64,000 nt of DNA from Algoriphagus sp. (lineage in GTDB: Bacteria > Bacteroidota > Bacteroidia > Cytophagales > Cyclobacteriaceae), in contig JAQSDM010000004.1 of assembly GCA_029945945.1 (NCBI GenBank), forward strand, positions 186,001-250,000, read 5' to 3'. The first letter of the stretch is position 1. Each line of letters begins with the position of its first letter. The position numbers were made by a program, and so were the translations under genes. Shown here in pieces: positions 1-8,495 of this stretch. The notes under the pieces were generated by a model that saw only the letters and a program-made list of their open reading frames with translations, searched no databases and was not told the origin of the DNA.

Positions 1-736
1 AGTCTACAGTTGCGAACAATTTGTTCTCAGCGAGAATATCGGTCTTGGTGATCAGGTTCATCAGCGTGCTTTTACCCACGTTGGTGTAGCCGACCAGTGC
101 TACACGAACAACTCCTTTTCGGCTTTTGCGCTGGGTTTCCCCCTGGATGTCGATCTCTTTAAGTTTTTCCTTCAAAAGAGAGATTTTGGTTCGGATGTCC
201 CGCTTATCTGTTTCAATTTCCTTTTCACCCGAACCACCCCTTGTGCCTGTTCCTCCACGCTGACGCTCCAGGTGAGTCCACATTCGGGTCAATCGCGGAA
301 GTAAATATTGGAATCTAGCCAGTTCTACCTGAGTTTTGGCTTGGGCAGATTGAGCACGCTTGAGGAAAATATCCAGGATAAGAAGGGAGCGATCGTATAT
401 TTTCACTTTAAGTTCATCCTCGAGGTTTCTCATTTGGGAAGGAGAAAGATCGTCATCAAAAATCACCATATCCACTTCGAAATGGGTAATGTATGCGAGA
501 ATTTCTTCCAGCTTTCCCTTCCCTACGAACGTGCGGATATCCGGACGCTCCATTTTTTGGGTGAAGCGATAAACAGTTTTGGCTCCAAGCGTTTCAGCCA
601 GAAAAGACAACTCCTCAAGATGTTCTTCCGTTTCCAGAGCACTTTGGTTTTGTCGGATGACAGATACCAGAACTGCTGTTTCCTCCTTTGGGGAAGTATC
701 GTGAAGTTTCTGAAGTTTTCGTGAAAATTTACTCAT
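1..736 (-). CDS. hflX: GTPase HflX (3' part outside window)
   Basis: HflX is a ribosome-associated GTPase that splits stalled or hibernating 70S ribosomes. The reverse strand from 736 reads MSKFSRKLQKLHDTS, followed by the HflX amino-terminal domain (TFVGKGKLEEI, then FDDDLSPSQ). Next come a basic linker with the GGTGTRGGSGE loop and the P-loop GYTNVGKST at about positions 64-92. The gene runs off the left edge just after the G1 motif (LFATVD), so the remaining G motifs are not visible. The ATG at 734-736 opens the conserved domain directly. It is divergent from the gene at 1130, with about 150 bases before the first plus-strand ATG. Identification is secure; the 3' end is unknown. Confidence 0.93.
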   Translation of the reverse strand, partial: MSKFSRKLQKLHDTSPKEETAVLVSVIRQNQSALETEEHLEELSFLAETLGAKTVYRFTQKMERPDIRTFVGKGKLEEILAYITHFEVDMVIFDDDLSPSQMRNLEDELKVKIYDRSLLILDIFLKRAQSAQAKTQVELARFQYLLPRLTRMWTHLERQRGGTGTRGGSGEKEIETDKRDIRTKISLLKEKLKEIDIQGETQRKSRKGVVRVALVGYTNVGKSTLMNLITKTDILAENKLFATVD

Positions 737-1129
737 ATCAAATCCGGGCTATTTTGGTTTAATGAATCAAAAAGGAAATAAGTTTCCGTTTTGACCGGAA
801 TCTGGGAATATTGAAAGTACAGTCTTTATTATTCTAACTTTACTTTGAACAAAGTTCGGGATATTTCCTTAGAATTGGACAGATACTCTGATGAGTCATG
901 ATGATTTACGTACTAGAGAAAAACAGGTATTTCCCTTTATGACCCAATTGATTAAGTCCTTTCTGCAAAAAGTTGAAAATACTTCCTCCCGTCTCCTCCC
1001 CGAAACCACAATAACGAACTTATTTTCTTTCGATTACCTTGCCAAAATAGAAGTTCCGATCCTTACAAAAAGGAATCATTTTTGGCAATCTTTACATGAT
1101 TTTATGGAAAATAGTAACAACAGGTTGTA

Positions 1130-1876
1130 ATGAGTCTTTTAAAATATTTCAAAAGAAAACCTGAGGAAATGGAAGGCCTTGACCTCAGCTGGTTGCAGGT
1201 TGACATGCACTCACATTTGATTCCAGGAATCGATGATGGTTCCAAAACCATGGAGGAATCCCTCGAATTGATCAGGCGATTGGCAGGTTATGGGCTTCGC
1301 AAAATCATCACCACTCCTCATATCATGTATGAGTATTATCGCAACACGCCGGAAATCATCGGCTTGGGATTGGAAGATTTGCGAAAGGCTGTCCGAAATG
1401 AAGGAATTGAGATCGAGATCGAAGCCGCCGCGGAATATTACATGGATGAGATCTTTTTGGAAAAGGTGATAGCCGGAGATAAAATACTCTCGTTTGGTGA
1501 GAATTATGTCTTGGTAGAGACTGGGTTTATCAATAAGCCACAGATGCTTTTCGATATTATTTTCCAATTGGAAATGGCCGGCTACAAACCGATTTTGGCC
1601 CATCCAGAGCGCTACCAATACCTTATCAGCGACAAAAAACTGTTTGAAGATCTGGTTGATCGTAACATTATTTTGCAAGTCAATTTACTTTCCCTGACCG
1701 GATTTTATTCCAAACAGGTAAAAGACTTTGCAGATATGATGCTGGAGAGAGGATTAATCCGATTTTTAGGAACTGATTGCCACAACGTCCGATACCTGGA
1801 TATGCTGGAAACTTTGCCAAAGCATAAGCATTACGACAAAATCAAAAATCTGGAGTTATTGAATACCAGCCTTTAA
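1130..1876 (+). CDS. CpsB/YwqE-type tyrosine-protein phosphatase (PHP fold)
   Basis: Manganese-dependent phosphotyrosine phosphatase of the PHP superfamily. It usually dephosphorylates the autokinase that controls capsule or exopolysaccharide chain length. The 248-residue product has the metal ligands in order: MHSHLIPGIDDG (H27, H29), TTPH (H64), E102 in AAAEYY, LAHPERY (H158) and GTDCH (D216, H218). Length is normal. No Wzc-like kinase is adjacent; the only glycan genes in the window are near 40 kb. The start overlaps the stop of a small upstream open frame as TAATG, but that frame is doubtful. The epimerase gene follows after 12 bases, so the two are probably cotranscribed. Confidence 0.9.
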   Translation: MSLLKYFKRKPEEMEGLDLSWLQVDMHSHLIPGIDDGSKTMEESLELIRRLAGYGLRKIITTPHIMYEYYRNTPEIIGLGLEDLRKAVRNEGIEIEIEAAAEYYMDEIFLEKVIAGDKILSFGENYVLVETGFINKPQMLFDIIFQLEMAGYKPILAHPERYQYLISDKKLFEDLVDRNIILQVNLLSLTGFYSKQVKDFADMMLERGLIRFLGTDCHNVRYLDMLETLPKHKHYDKIKNLELLNTSL

Positions 1877-1888
1877 AAGGTCTCCCCC

Positions 1889-2842
1889 ATGAAAATTTTA
1901 ATTACAGGTATTACTGGATTGCTGGGGAGCTATATCGCCAGAGAATTTGCCGGGAAAGCTGAGATTTACGGTTTCAAAAGACCGGGCTCATCTCTTCGCC
2001 TGCTTGAAGGGATTGGATCAGAAATTCATTGGTATGAAGGAAATATTTCTGACGTGGAGGAGCTTGAGGAAGCCATAACCGGAAAGGACCTTGTCATACA
2101 TGCAGCAGGTATGGTTTCGTTTGATGCAAGAGATGAGGATTTGCTCTATGAAGTAAATAATGTAGGAACCACCAATCTGGTCAATGCAATGCTAAGCACC
2201 GGAGCCCAAAAATTGGTTTATATCAGCTCGGTGGCCGCAATCGGAAGAAGCCCGGAACTCGCAAGGATTAATGAAAACCATAAATGGGCCGAATCGCCAT
2301 TTAATACTGTCTACGCTACTTCTAAATATTTTGGAGAATTGGAGGCTTGGCGAGGGGAGCAGGAAGGACTTGATCTGATCGTGGTTAATCCATCGATTTT
2401 GCTCGGCAAAGTCAGTGACGACCGAAGCAGCACGGAGATTTATCACTACGTGCTGGACGAAAATACCTATTATCCGAAAGGAGATCTTAATTATTTGGAT
2501 GTGCGGGATGCCGCGAGGATGATTCGGATGCTTGTGGAAAAGGAAGCTTGGGGAGAACGCTTTATCCTGAATAACGAGAGCATTTCGTATCAGGGTTTTT
2601 TTGAAAAAATGGCCGGAGTATTCGGAAAAAAGGCACCTTCCAAAGCCGCCGAGCCTTTTTTGATCCGGATTGCTGTTTTTTATAATGGGATAATGAGAAA
2701 ATTCAGACTAAGCAAAAATCCTCTGAATTTGCAGACAGCGATGATTGCTCAGCAAAAAATGTATTACGACAATAAGAAGATTTTGGAATTGCTTGATTTT
2801 GAGTTTACTCCCCTTGAGGACACATTCAAGTGGGCCAAATAA
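1889..2842 (+). CDS. NAD-dependent epimerase/dehydratase family protein
   Basis: Extended short-chain dehydrogenase of 317 residues, probably cytoplasmic. The Rossmann motif GITGLLG lies at residues 7-13, a catalytic serine region YISSVAAIG at 111-119, and the active-site YATSK (Y142, K146). The overall pattern is closest to the dihydroflavonol-reductase or 3-beta-hydroxysteroid-dehydrogenase-like branch rather than to a defined nucleotide-sugar epimerase, so the substrate cannot be named. It lies 12 bases after the CpsB-type phosphatase, suggesting a shared transcript and perhaps a surface-polysaccharide role, which is inference only. Confidence 0.85.
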   Translation: MKILITGITGLLGSYIAREFAGKAEIYGFKRPGSSLRLLEGIGSEIHWYEGNISDVEELEEAITGKDLVIHAAGMVSFDARDEDLLYEVNNVGTTNLVNAMLSTGAQKLVYISSVAAIGRSPELARINENHKWAESPFNTVYATSKYFGELEAWRGEQEGLDLIVVNPSILLGKVSDDRSSTEIYHYVLDENTYYPKGDLNYLDVRDAARMIRMLVEKEAWGERFILNNESISYQGFFEKMAGVFGKKAPSKAAEPFLIRIAVFYNGIMRKFRLSKNPLNLQTAMIAQQKMYYDNKKILELLDFEFTPLEDTFKWAK

Positions 2843-2985
2843 ACTTATTTTAAATCCTTATCGTTCTGGAGATTGGAAGTCAAATAGACTCTCAGACCGT
2901 ATTTAGAAAGAAAATAAAAATTAACAAATCGAGATTTTGAGAGATCAATTTATTTGGTACCTTAAATAAACCATAACTCATCCTA

Positions 2986-4407
2986 ATGACCGGAGATCAC
3001 GATCACGAATGGGAAAATGATAAAAAGCTGGTAGAGCGATTTGAAAATTCCCTTAAATCAAACCTGGATCTTTATTTTGAAGAAGAAGAACTGGAGGACA
3101 TCATCCGGTTTTATTTCGATCAGCAGAAGTTCCTTAAAGCCCTCCGCGCCGCAGAATACTGCCTGGAAAAATTCCCCTTCTCAGTAGAAATCAAGCTTCT
3201 GAAAGCCCAATGCCTCATTTTCAATGACGAATTGGACGAAGGGCTGGGGATTCTTGAAAACATCAATAATATTTCCCCAAACAACGAGGAGATCATTCTC
3301 GCGTTGGCCAATGCCCATATACTTGCAGGAAGCCTGCAGGAAGGGATTGAATTGCTCGAAAACTTCTTGCCTCTGGCGGAGGATAAAGCGGAAGTGTATT
3401 ATTCCCTGGGAAATCTGTATCGGGCAAGCAATGACAATAAAAAGGCCAGCCATTACTTCAAAGAAGCTGTAAAAAGCAGAATCAATCACGAAGATGCCCT
3501 TTTTCAACTGGCAATGATCACTGAAGAAGAGGGTTCATTTGATGAGATTCTTGATTTCTATCAGGAATTCATTGATCAGGATCCCTACAGTGCCGGTGCC
3601 TGGTACAACTTGGGTGTCGTTTACAATCGACTGGGAAGATTTGAAGAAGCGATCAAAGCCTACGATTATGCACTCATAATCGACGACGCATTTGCCTCGG
3701 CATATTTCAATCTGGGCAATGCCCTGATGAATACCGAGCAATATGAATTAGCGCTGGAAGCGTATCAAAATACGATCAATTGCGAAGGTGCCAATGCTGA
3801 AAACTGCTGCTACATGGGTGCTGCCTATGAAAAGCTTGGCAAAATCGATGAAGCATTTAAGTATTTCAAAAAATCATCCAAGCTGGATGAGGAGTATGAC
3901 GACGCCTGGTTTGGACTTGGAATGTGTATGCTGAAAAAGGAAAAATTCTTTGAGGCGATTCACTATTTCAAAAAAGCATTGAACTTCAGCAAGGAGAACG
4001 CTAATTACTGGGTTGGACTGGCGGATGCTGAATTTAACCTTGGAAATTTTCAGGCAAGTTCTGAGGCATACGAAGAGGCTATCAACCTTGAACCTGGTAT
4101 CCTGGAGACTTATGTCAATCTTTCCGTTATTTATTTTGAACAAGCCAGGTTTGAGGAAGCAATTGATGTAGTACGCGAAGGAATCGAGGAGCTTCCCGAG
4201 GAATCAGAATTGTATTACCGAATGGTCGTGTTTCAAATCAAAATGGGCAATTATAAAGAAGCGTTTTCATATCTGGAAAATGCATTAACTTTGGCCTTCG
4301 ATAAGCATACGATCTTGTATGAACTTATGCCAGAGCTGAAGAAGCAAAAGGCGGTCAGTAAGCTTATTGCCCAATATCGGGAGGAGAATCCCGAACGCAA
4401 ACCTTAA
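2986..4407 (+). CDS. tetratricopeptide repeat protein
   Basis: 473-residue soluble protein made almost entirely of TPR helices, from about residue 25 to the carboxyl end. Repeats such as AWYNLGVVYNRLGRFEEAIKAY and AYFNLGNALMNTEQYELALE show the W-LG-Y-A-F-A-P spacing. There is no signal peptide; the amino end is acidic and histidine-rich (MTGDHDHEWEND). TPR proteins scaffold protein-protein contacts, and the partner here is unknown. The next gene begins 11 bases after its stop. Similar long TPR proteins sit next to comA-like genes in other Cytophagales as far as I recall, but this was not checked. Confidence 0.85.
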   Translation: MTGDHDHEWENDKKLVERFENSLKSNLDLYFEEEELEDIIRFYFDQQKFLKALRAAEYCLEKFPFSVEIKLLKAQCLIFNDELDEGLGILENINNISPNNEEIILALANAHILAGSLQEGIELLENFLPLAEDKAEVYYSLGNLYRASNDNKKASHYFKEAVKSRINHEDALFQLAMITEEEGSFDEILDFYQEFIDQDPYSAGAWYNLGVVYNRLGRFEEAIKAYDYALIIDDAFASAYFNLGNALMNTEQYELALEAYQNTINCEGANAENCCYMGAAYEKLGKIDEAFKYFKKSSKLDEEYDDAWFGLGMCMLKKEKFFEAIHYFKKALNFSKENANYWVGLADAEFNLGNFQASSEAYEEAINLEPGILETYVNLSVIYFEQARFEEAIDVVREGIEELPEESELYYRMVVFQIKMGNYKEAFSYLENALTLAFDKHTILYELMPELKKQKAVSKLIAQYREENPERKP

Positions 4408-4417
4408 TATCAAGCCA

Positions 4418-5188
4418 ATGAATTATGTGCTGAAGAACATTCCTGTACGGACTGAAAAGCCGCGTACCACGGGGTTCACTATGGCCATGGACAAGGGACT
4501 AAGCCTTAGAGCCACGGAGGATTTTGTTGAAAGTTGTTCTGACTTCGTCGACATTGTGAAACTAGGATGGGCAACCTCTTACGTGACCAAAAATCTGGAG
4601 CAAAAACTCGCCATCTACAGGGAAGCTGGAATACCAGTTTATTTTGGAGGCACTCTTTTCGAAGCCTTTATTGTCCGAGGTCAGTTTGAAGATTATCGCA
4701 GAGTACTGGAGAAATTTAAGCTTGAGTATTGTGAAGTATCTGATGGTTCAATTACGTTGAATCACGACAAGAAATGTGAATACATCACAACACTTGCTAA
4801 GGAAGTGACGGTGCTTTCAGAAGTTGGTTCCAAAGACGCTGCTAAAATTATCCCTCCATACAAGTGGATCGAGCAAATGCAAACTGAACTGGATGCGGGC
4901 GCCTGGAAAGTAATCGGAGAAGCAAGAGAAGGCGGAAACGTAGGTTTGTTCAGAGATTCTGGCGAAGTAAGACAAGGCTTGGTTGAAGAAATTTTGACGC
5001 AAATCCCGGAAGAGAGAATCATTTGGGAAGCGCCGATCAAATCGCAGCAAGTTTGGTTTATCAAATTGCTGGGAGCTAATGTAAACCTGGGAAATATTAG
5101 TCCTGCTGAGATTATACCTTTGGAGACCATCCGATTGGGACTCAGAGGAGATACATTTGATCACTTTCTGGGAGAGATCAAATTGTAA
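4418..5188 (+). CDS. comA: phosphosulfolactate synthase (ComA family)
   Basis: Catalyses addition of sulfite to phosphoenolpyruvate to give (2R)-phospho-3-sulfolactate, the first step of coenzyme M synthesis in methanogens and of sulfolactate formation in some bacteria. The 256-residue product is a TIM barrel with family blocks FVDIVKLGWATSYV, GIPVYFGGTLFEAF, YCEVSDGSI, EVGSKDA, IGEAREGGNVGLF and IWEAPIKSQQVWFI. I start at ATG 4418 (MNYVLKNIP), 11 bases after the TPR stop. An upstream in-frame start at 4367 would overlap the TPR gene. A strong terminator follows at 5208. In gliding Bacteroidota the product may feed cysteate-derived sulfonolipids; that link is inference. Confidence 0.9.
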   Translation: MNYVLKNIPVRTEKPRTTGFTMAMDKGLSLRATEDFVESCSDFVDIVKLGWATSYVTKNLEQKLAIYREAGIPVYFGGTLFEAFIVRGQFEDYRRVLEKFKLEYCEVSDGSITLNHDKKCEYITTLAKEVTVLSEVGSKDAAKIIPPYKWIEQMQTELDAGAWKVIGEAREGGNVGLFRDSGEVRQGLVEEILTQIPEERIIWEAPIKSQQVWFIKLLGANVNLGNISPAEIIPLETIRLGLRGDTFDHFLGEIKL

Positions 5189-5207
5189 TTCAACTTAACT
5201 TAACACA

Positions 5208-5244
5208 GGCTGATCGGATTTTTGTCCGATCAGCCTTTATTTTT
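5208..5244 (+). terminator. rho-independent terminator after comA
   Basis: Perfect 11-bp stem GGCTGATCGGA / TCCGATCAGCC with a 6-base loop, followed by TTTATTTTT. It ends the comA transcript, yet the next gene starts only 7 bases beyond the T-run. Confidence 0.9.
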
Positions 5245-5245
5245 G
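5238..5245 (+). promoter_or_regulatory. possible -7 box inside the terminator T-run
   Basis: TATTTTTG matches the Bacteroidota -7 consensus TAnnTTTG. A start site 6-8 bases downstream would coincide with the DUF368 ATG at 5252 and give a leaderless mRNA. No good -33 TTG lies at the right distance (TTTG at 5221 is only 13 bases away), and a T-run can produce this match by chance. Confidence 0.3.
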
Positions 5246-5251
5246 CTCATT

Positions 5252-6184
5252 ATGAAAATTAAAAAATATCTCCTTACCTACCTGAAAGGAGTGGCAATGG
5301 GGGCTGCGGATATAGTACCTGGAGTTTCCGGGGGTTCGATAGCTTTTATTACCGGGATTTACGAGGAGCTTCTGAACAGTATCAATTCTTTCAATGGAGA
5401 GAATTTGAAGCTTCTTCTCAAGTTTAAGCTTTTGGACTTTTATAAAGCTGTCAATGGTAGTTTCCTCCTGAGCCTTTTGCTGGGGATTATGACCAGTATT
5501 TTTTCAATGTCAAGTTTGATTACCTATCTGATGAGTGATCATCCGATTCCGCTTTGGTCGTTCTTCTGCGGATTGATTTTGATCAGTGCTTTTTTGATTT
5601 TAAAAGACATTACACGCTGGAATTTGGGAGTCATTTTAGCTTTGCTGGCAGGAACTTTAATGGCCTATTTCATCACCGAATTACCTCCTACGAGTACCCC
5701 AGATGCACTTTGGTTTACATTTGTATCCGGAGCGATCGCCATTTGCGCCATGATTTTGCCGGGCATCAGCGGGAGTTTTATCCTTTTGATTATGGGTAGA
5801 TACGAGGGAATTCTTGAGGCTGTAAACAACAGAGATATTCTTACTTTGGCTGTGTTTGCATTAGGTTGCGCAGTCGGAATTCTATCATTTAGCCGAGTTG
5901 TTTCCTGGCTTTTGAAAAAGTATCATGCCATTACCATCGGTCTGCTAGCGGGATTTATGTTAGGATCCGTAAATGAGCTTTGGCCTTGGAAAATCGTAAC
6001 AGCTTATCGAACCTCCTCAAGCGGTGAGGAAAAGCCCTTTTTGACTGAGAACATTCTTCCGGGTACTTATTTGGAGCAAACAGGAATCGAACCGCAGATT
6101 TTGTTTGCAGTAGCTGCTTTTATTTTTGGAATCCTTTTGGTTTTTGGAATAGAGAGAACAGCAAATTATCTGAAGAAATCATGA
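5252..6184 (+). CDS. DUF368 membrane protein, polyprenyl-phosphate translocase-like (PopT family)
   Basis: 310-residue polytopic membrane protein of the DUF368 family. Members have been assigned as undecaprenyl-phosphate translocases that return the lipid carrier to the cytoplasmic face. Two inverted copies of the signature are visible: MGAADIVPGVSGGS near the amino end and CAMILPGISGSFILL near residue 180, each followed by hydrophobic helices. I choose ATG 5252 (MKIKKYLLTYLKGVAMG). The upstream TTG frame would read through the terminator hairpin. Its stop overlaps the aroE start as ATGA, so it is translationally coupled to aroE. Function is by family; the exact lipid is not proven. Confidence 0.85.
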   Translation: MKIKKYLLTYLKGVAMGAADIVPGVSGGSIAFITGIYEELLNSINSFNGENLKLLLKFKLLDFYKAVNGSFLLSLLLGIMTSIFSMSSLITYLMSDHPIPLWSFFCGLILISAFLILKDITRWNLGVILALLAGTLMAYFITELPPTSTPDALWFTFVSGAIAICAMILPGISGSFILLIMGRYEGILEAVNNRDILTLAVFALGCAVGILSFSRVVSWLLKKYHAITIGLLAGFMLGSVNELWPWKIVTAYRTSSSGEEKPFLTENILPGTYLEQTGIEPQILFAVAAFIFGILLVFGIERTANYLKKS

Positions 6185-6918
6185 GGAAGTTTGGCCTGAT
6201 CGGTTACCCTTTAGGGCATTCATTTTCGAAGAAATACTTCACTTCCAAGTTTGAAAAAGAGGGGATTGCAAATTGCAGCTTTGACCTGTATGAGATTCCC
6301 CAAATCATGGATTTTGAGAAAGTTTTGACTGATAATCCGGAGCTGGAAGGGATGTCGGTTACAATCCCTTACAAGCAGGATGTGATTCCCTATCTGGATG
6401 AGTTGGATCCAGCCTGCGAGTCAATTGGTGCTGTGAACTGTATCAAGATTGGTCCTGAAAAGCTGAAAGGTTACAATACGGATTACATTGGATTCAGGCT
6501 TTCTCTGGAAAAATGGTTGCAAGGCCAAGAGGTAAAAGCATTGGTATTGGGAACCGGCGGAGCGTCCAAAGCCGTAAAAGAAGCCTTGAAGGATTTAAAA
6601 ATCGAATTTCTTTCCGTTTCGAGAAATTCCGGTCCGGGGTTGATTTCATACGAAGACTTATCCCTGAATCCTGAGATCCTTAAAGGGCATCAATTGATCA
6701 TCAATACAACACCATTAGGCACTTTTCCGAAGGTGGAGGAAATGCCGCAGATTCCTCCGCATCAATTAAATTCAAGCCATTTGGTATTTGATTTAGTCTA
6801 TAATCCTGCCGAGACCAAACTGATGAAAGCCTGTATTGAAGCTGGCGGAAAAGCACAAAACGGATTAGAAATGTTGGAATTGCAGGCAGAAGCAGCCTGG
6901 AAAATCTGGAACGAGTAA
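6181..6918 (+). CDS. aroE: shikimate dehydrogenase
   Basis: NADPH-dependent reduction of 3-dehydroshikimate in aromatic amino-acid synthesis. The 245-residue protein has the substrate site GYPLGHSFS (residues 8-16), catalytic K65 in SVTIPYKQ, D101 in GYNTDYIGF and the nucleotide loop GTGGASKA (124-131). It is slightly shorter than E. coli AroE but all key residues are present. The start overlaps the previous stop by 4 bases and purU follows after 16 bases, so this is one operon. Confidence 0.95.
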   Translation: MRKFGLIGYPLGHSFSKKYFTSKFEKEGIANCSFDLYEIPQIMDFEKVLTDNPELEGMSVTIPYKQDVIPYLDELDPACESIGAVNCIKIGPEKLKGYNTDYIGFRLSLEKWLQGQEVKALVLGTGGASKAVKEALKDLKIEFLSVSRNSGPGLISYEDLSLNPEILKGHQLIINTTPLGTFPKVEEMPQIPPHQLNSSHLVFDLVYNPAETKLMKACIEAGGKAQNGLEMLELQAEAAWKIWNE

Positions 6919-6934
6919 TTTAAATTTTTCAATT

Positions 6935-7789
6935 ATGAACAAGGCCATCCTGATTATCCAATGCCCCGATCAGAAGGGAATTGTTGCAGAGGTTTCTCGC
7001 TTTTTGTATTCCTATGAGGGAAATATCCTGGAGGTGGACCAGCATGTGGATGAAGAAATGGGAAGATTTTTCATGCGCGCAGCGTGGGAGCTTGATTCTT
7101 TTTCTTTGAAAAAAGAAGAAATAGCAGCGCGTTTTGAGCAGGAAGTAGGGAAGCGATTCAAGATGGAGTTTACCCTTCATTTCAATTTTCCAAAGCCCAG
7201 AATGGCGATTTTCGTCAGCAAGCTTTCACATTGTCTTTTTGATATTTTAGGCAGGTATCATGCCGGTCAGCTGGAGGTGGATATTCCGCTGGTGATCTCA
7301 AACCATCCGGATCTGAAGACAATCGTGGAGGCATTCGGGATTCCTTTTCATTTTATCCCCATCCATCCGGAATCAAAAATATCAGCCGAGGCAAATCAGC
7401 TCGAGTTGATGAAGTCTCATAAAATTGATTTTGTGGTACTTGCCAGGTATATGCAAATCCTCTCGGGGGAGTTTATCCGGCATTTCCCGAATCGGATTAT
7501 CAATATTCACCATTCTTTCCTTCCTGCATTTGTGGGAGCAAAACCCTATCATGCGGCTTACGAGCGGGGAGTTAAAATCATTGGGGCTACGGCTCATTAC
7601 GTAACCGAAGAGCTCGATGCCGGGCCAATCATCGAACAGGAAGTGGCGCGGGTTCGTCACCACAATACAGTAAACGAGCTGGTTCAGATAGGCCAGGATG
7701 TGGAAAAAATGGTCCTTTCAAAAGCTATTAAATACCATATCGATCGCAAGGTTCTTGCTTTCCGAAATAAAACAGTGATTTTTTATTGA
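6935..7789 (+). CDS. purU: formyltetrahydrofolate deformylase
   Basis: Hydrolyses 10-formyltetrahydrofolate to formate and tetrahydrofolate, balancing one-carbon pools. The 284-residue protein has an amino-terminal ACT domain (about residues 4-80, IIQCPDQKGIVAEVSRFL) and a PurN-like formyltransferase domain. The catalytic triad N190, H192, D228 (NIHHSFLP ... EELDAGPI) is spaced as in PurN. The ACT domain is the known methionine/glycine sensing part in E. coli PurU. It is last or next to last in the aroE run. Confidence 0.95.
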   Translation: MNKAILIIQCPDQKGIVAEVSRFLYSYEGNILEVDQHVDEEMGRFFMRAAWELDSFSLKKEEIAARFEQEVGKRFKMEFTLHFNFPKPRMAIFVSKLSHCLFDILGRYHAGQLEVDIPLVISNHPDLKTIVEAFGIPFHFIPIHPESKISAEANQLELMKSHKIDFVVLARYMQILSGEFIRHFPNRIINIHHSFLPAFVGAKPYHAAYERGVKIIGATAHYVTEELDAGPIIEQEVARVRHHNTVNELVQIGQDVEKMVLSKAIKYHIDRKVLAFRNKTVIFY

Positions 7790-7810
7790 CCGTTGAGTCT
7801 TTGACCCCAA

Positions 7811-7832
7811 CCTGAATTTTTTAAACTTCAGG
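7811..7832 (+). promoter_or_regulatory. small inverted repeat just before tag
   Basis: CCTGAA and TTCAGG, separated by 10 A/T-rich bases, end one base before the tag ATG. It could be an operator or a hairpin over the ribosome-binding region. Six-bp arms are short, so chance is possible. Confidence 0.2.
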
Positions 7833-7833
7833 C

Positions 7834-8430
7834 ATGGAAAAAGCACAAGACAACCTAAGCCGGTGTCCCTGGTGTCTGGGATTCCCCGAATATGTTCAAT
7901 ACCACGATACCGAATGGGGAGTTCCGGTGTGGGATGACCGGATACATTTTGAATTTCTGATTTTAGAAAGCGCCCAGGCAGGATTAAGCTGGGCGACTAT
8001 TTTGAAAAAAAGGGAGGGATATCGAAGAGCTTTTGCGGATTTCGATTATCAAGTAGTAGCTGAATTTCCGGAGAGTTATGTGCAGGAATTGTTGCTGGAT
8101 CCTGGCATCATCCGGAATACATTGAAGATCCGGGCAGCCATCAACAATGCCCGCTGCTTTATGAAAGTGAAGGAGGAATTTGGATCCTTCTCAAACTATA
8201 TCTGGGGATTTGTTGGCGGTAAACCCAAGCAAAACAAATTGGAGTCCATGAAAGAGATTACTGCAACAACGACTGAGTCAGATTTGCTCGCAAAGGATCT
8301 GAAGAAGAGAGGTTTCAAATTTCTGGGCAGCACCACTGTCTATGCCCATATGCAGGCGACAGGATTGGTCAACGACCATCTGGATAGTTGTTTTAGAAAT
8401 TCGGAGGTCATCGCCTTAGGTAAGTGTTAA
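7834..8430 (+). CDS. tag: DNA-3-methyladenine glycosylase I
   Basis: Base-excision repair enzyme removing 3-methyladenine. The 198-residue product carries the family zinc ligands C11, H24, H182 and C186 (RCPWC, YHDTEWG, VNDHLDSC) with the same spacing as E. coli Tag, plus catalytic E45 in FLILESAQAGLSW. The amino terminus has a seven-residue extension. A short inverted repeat precedes the ATG. It converges on nhaD with a shared terminator between. Confidence 0.95.
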   Translation: MEKAQDNLSRCPWCLGFPEYVQYHDTEWGVPVWDDRIHFEFLILESAQAGLSWATILKKREGYRRAFADFDYQVVAEFPESYVQELLLDPGIIRNTLKIRAAINNARCFMKVKEEFGSFSNYIWGFVGGKPKQNKLESMKEITATTTESDLLAKDLKKRGFKFLGSTTVYAHMQATGLVNDHLDSCFRNSEVIALGKC

Positions 8431-8447
8431 GCGCCAGGGCAAAAAAA

Positions 8448-8479
8448 AAGAGGCTCCAATTTGGAGCCTCTTCTGTTTT
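8448..8479. terminator. bidirectional terminator between tag and nhaD
   Basis: Perfect 11-bp stem AAGAGGCTCCA / TGGAGCCTCTT with a 3-base loop. An A-run precedes it and a T-rich tail follows, so it can serve both converging genes. Confidence 0.85.
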
Positions 8480-8495
8480 ATTAAATCTGTAATTC

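Noticed and set aside
891..1130. 79-codon plus-strand frame ending in a TAATG overlap with the phosphatase gene
   Set aside because: No recognisable family, biased composition, no convincing promoter or ribosome site; the overlap alone is weak evidence. It could be real but I cannot support it.
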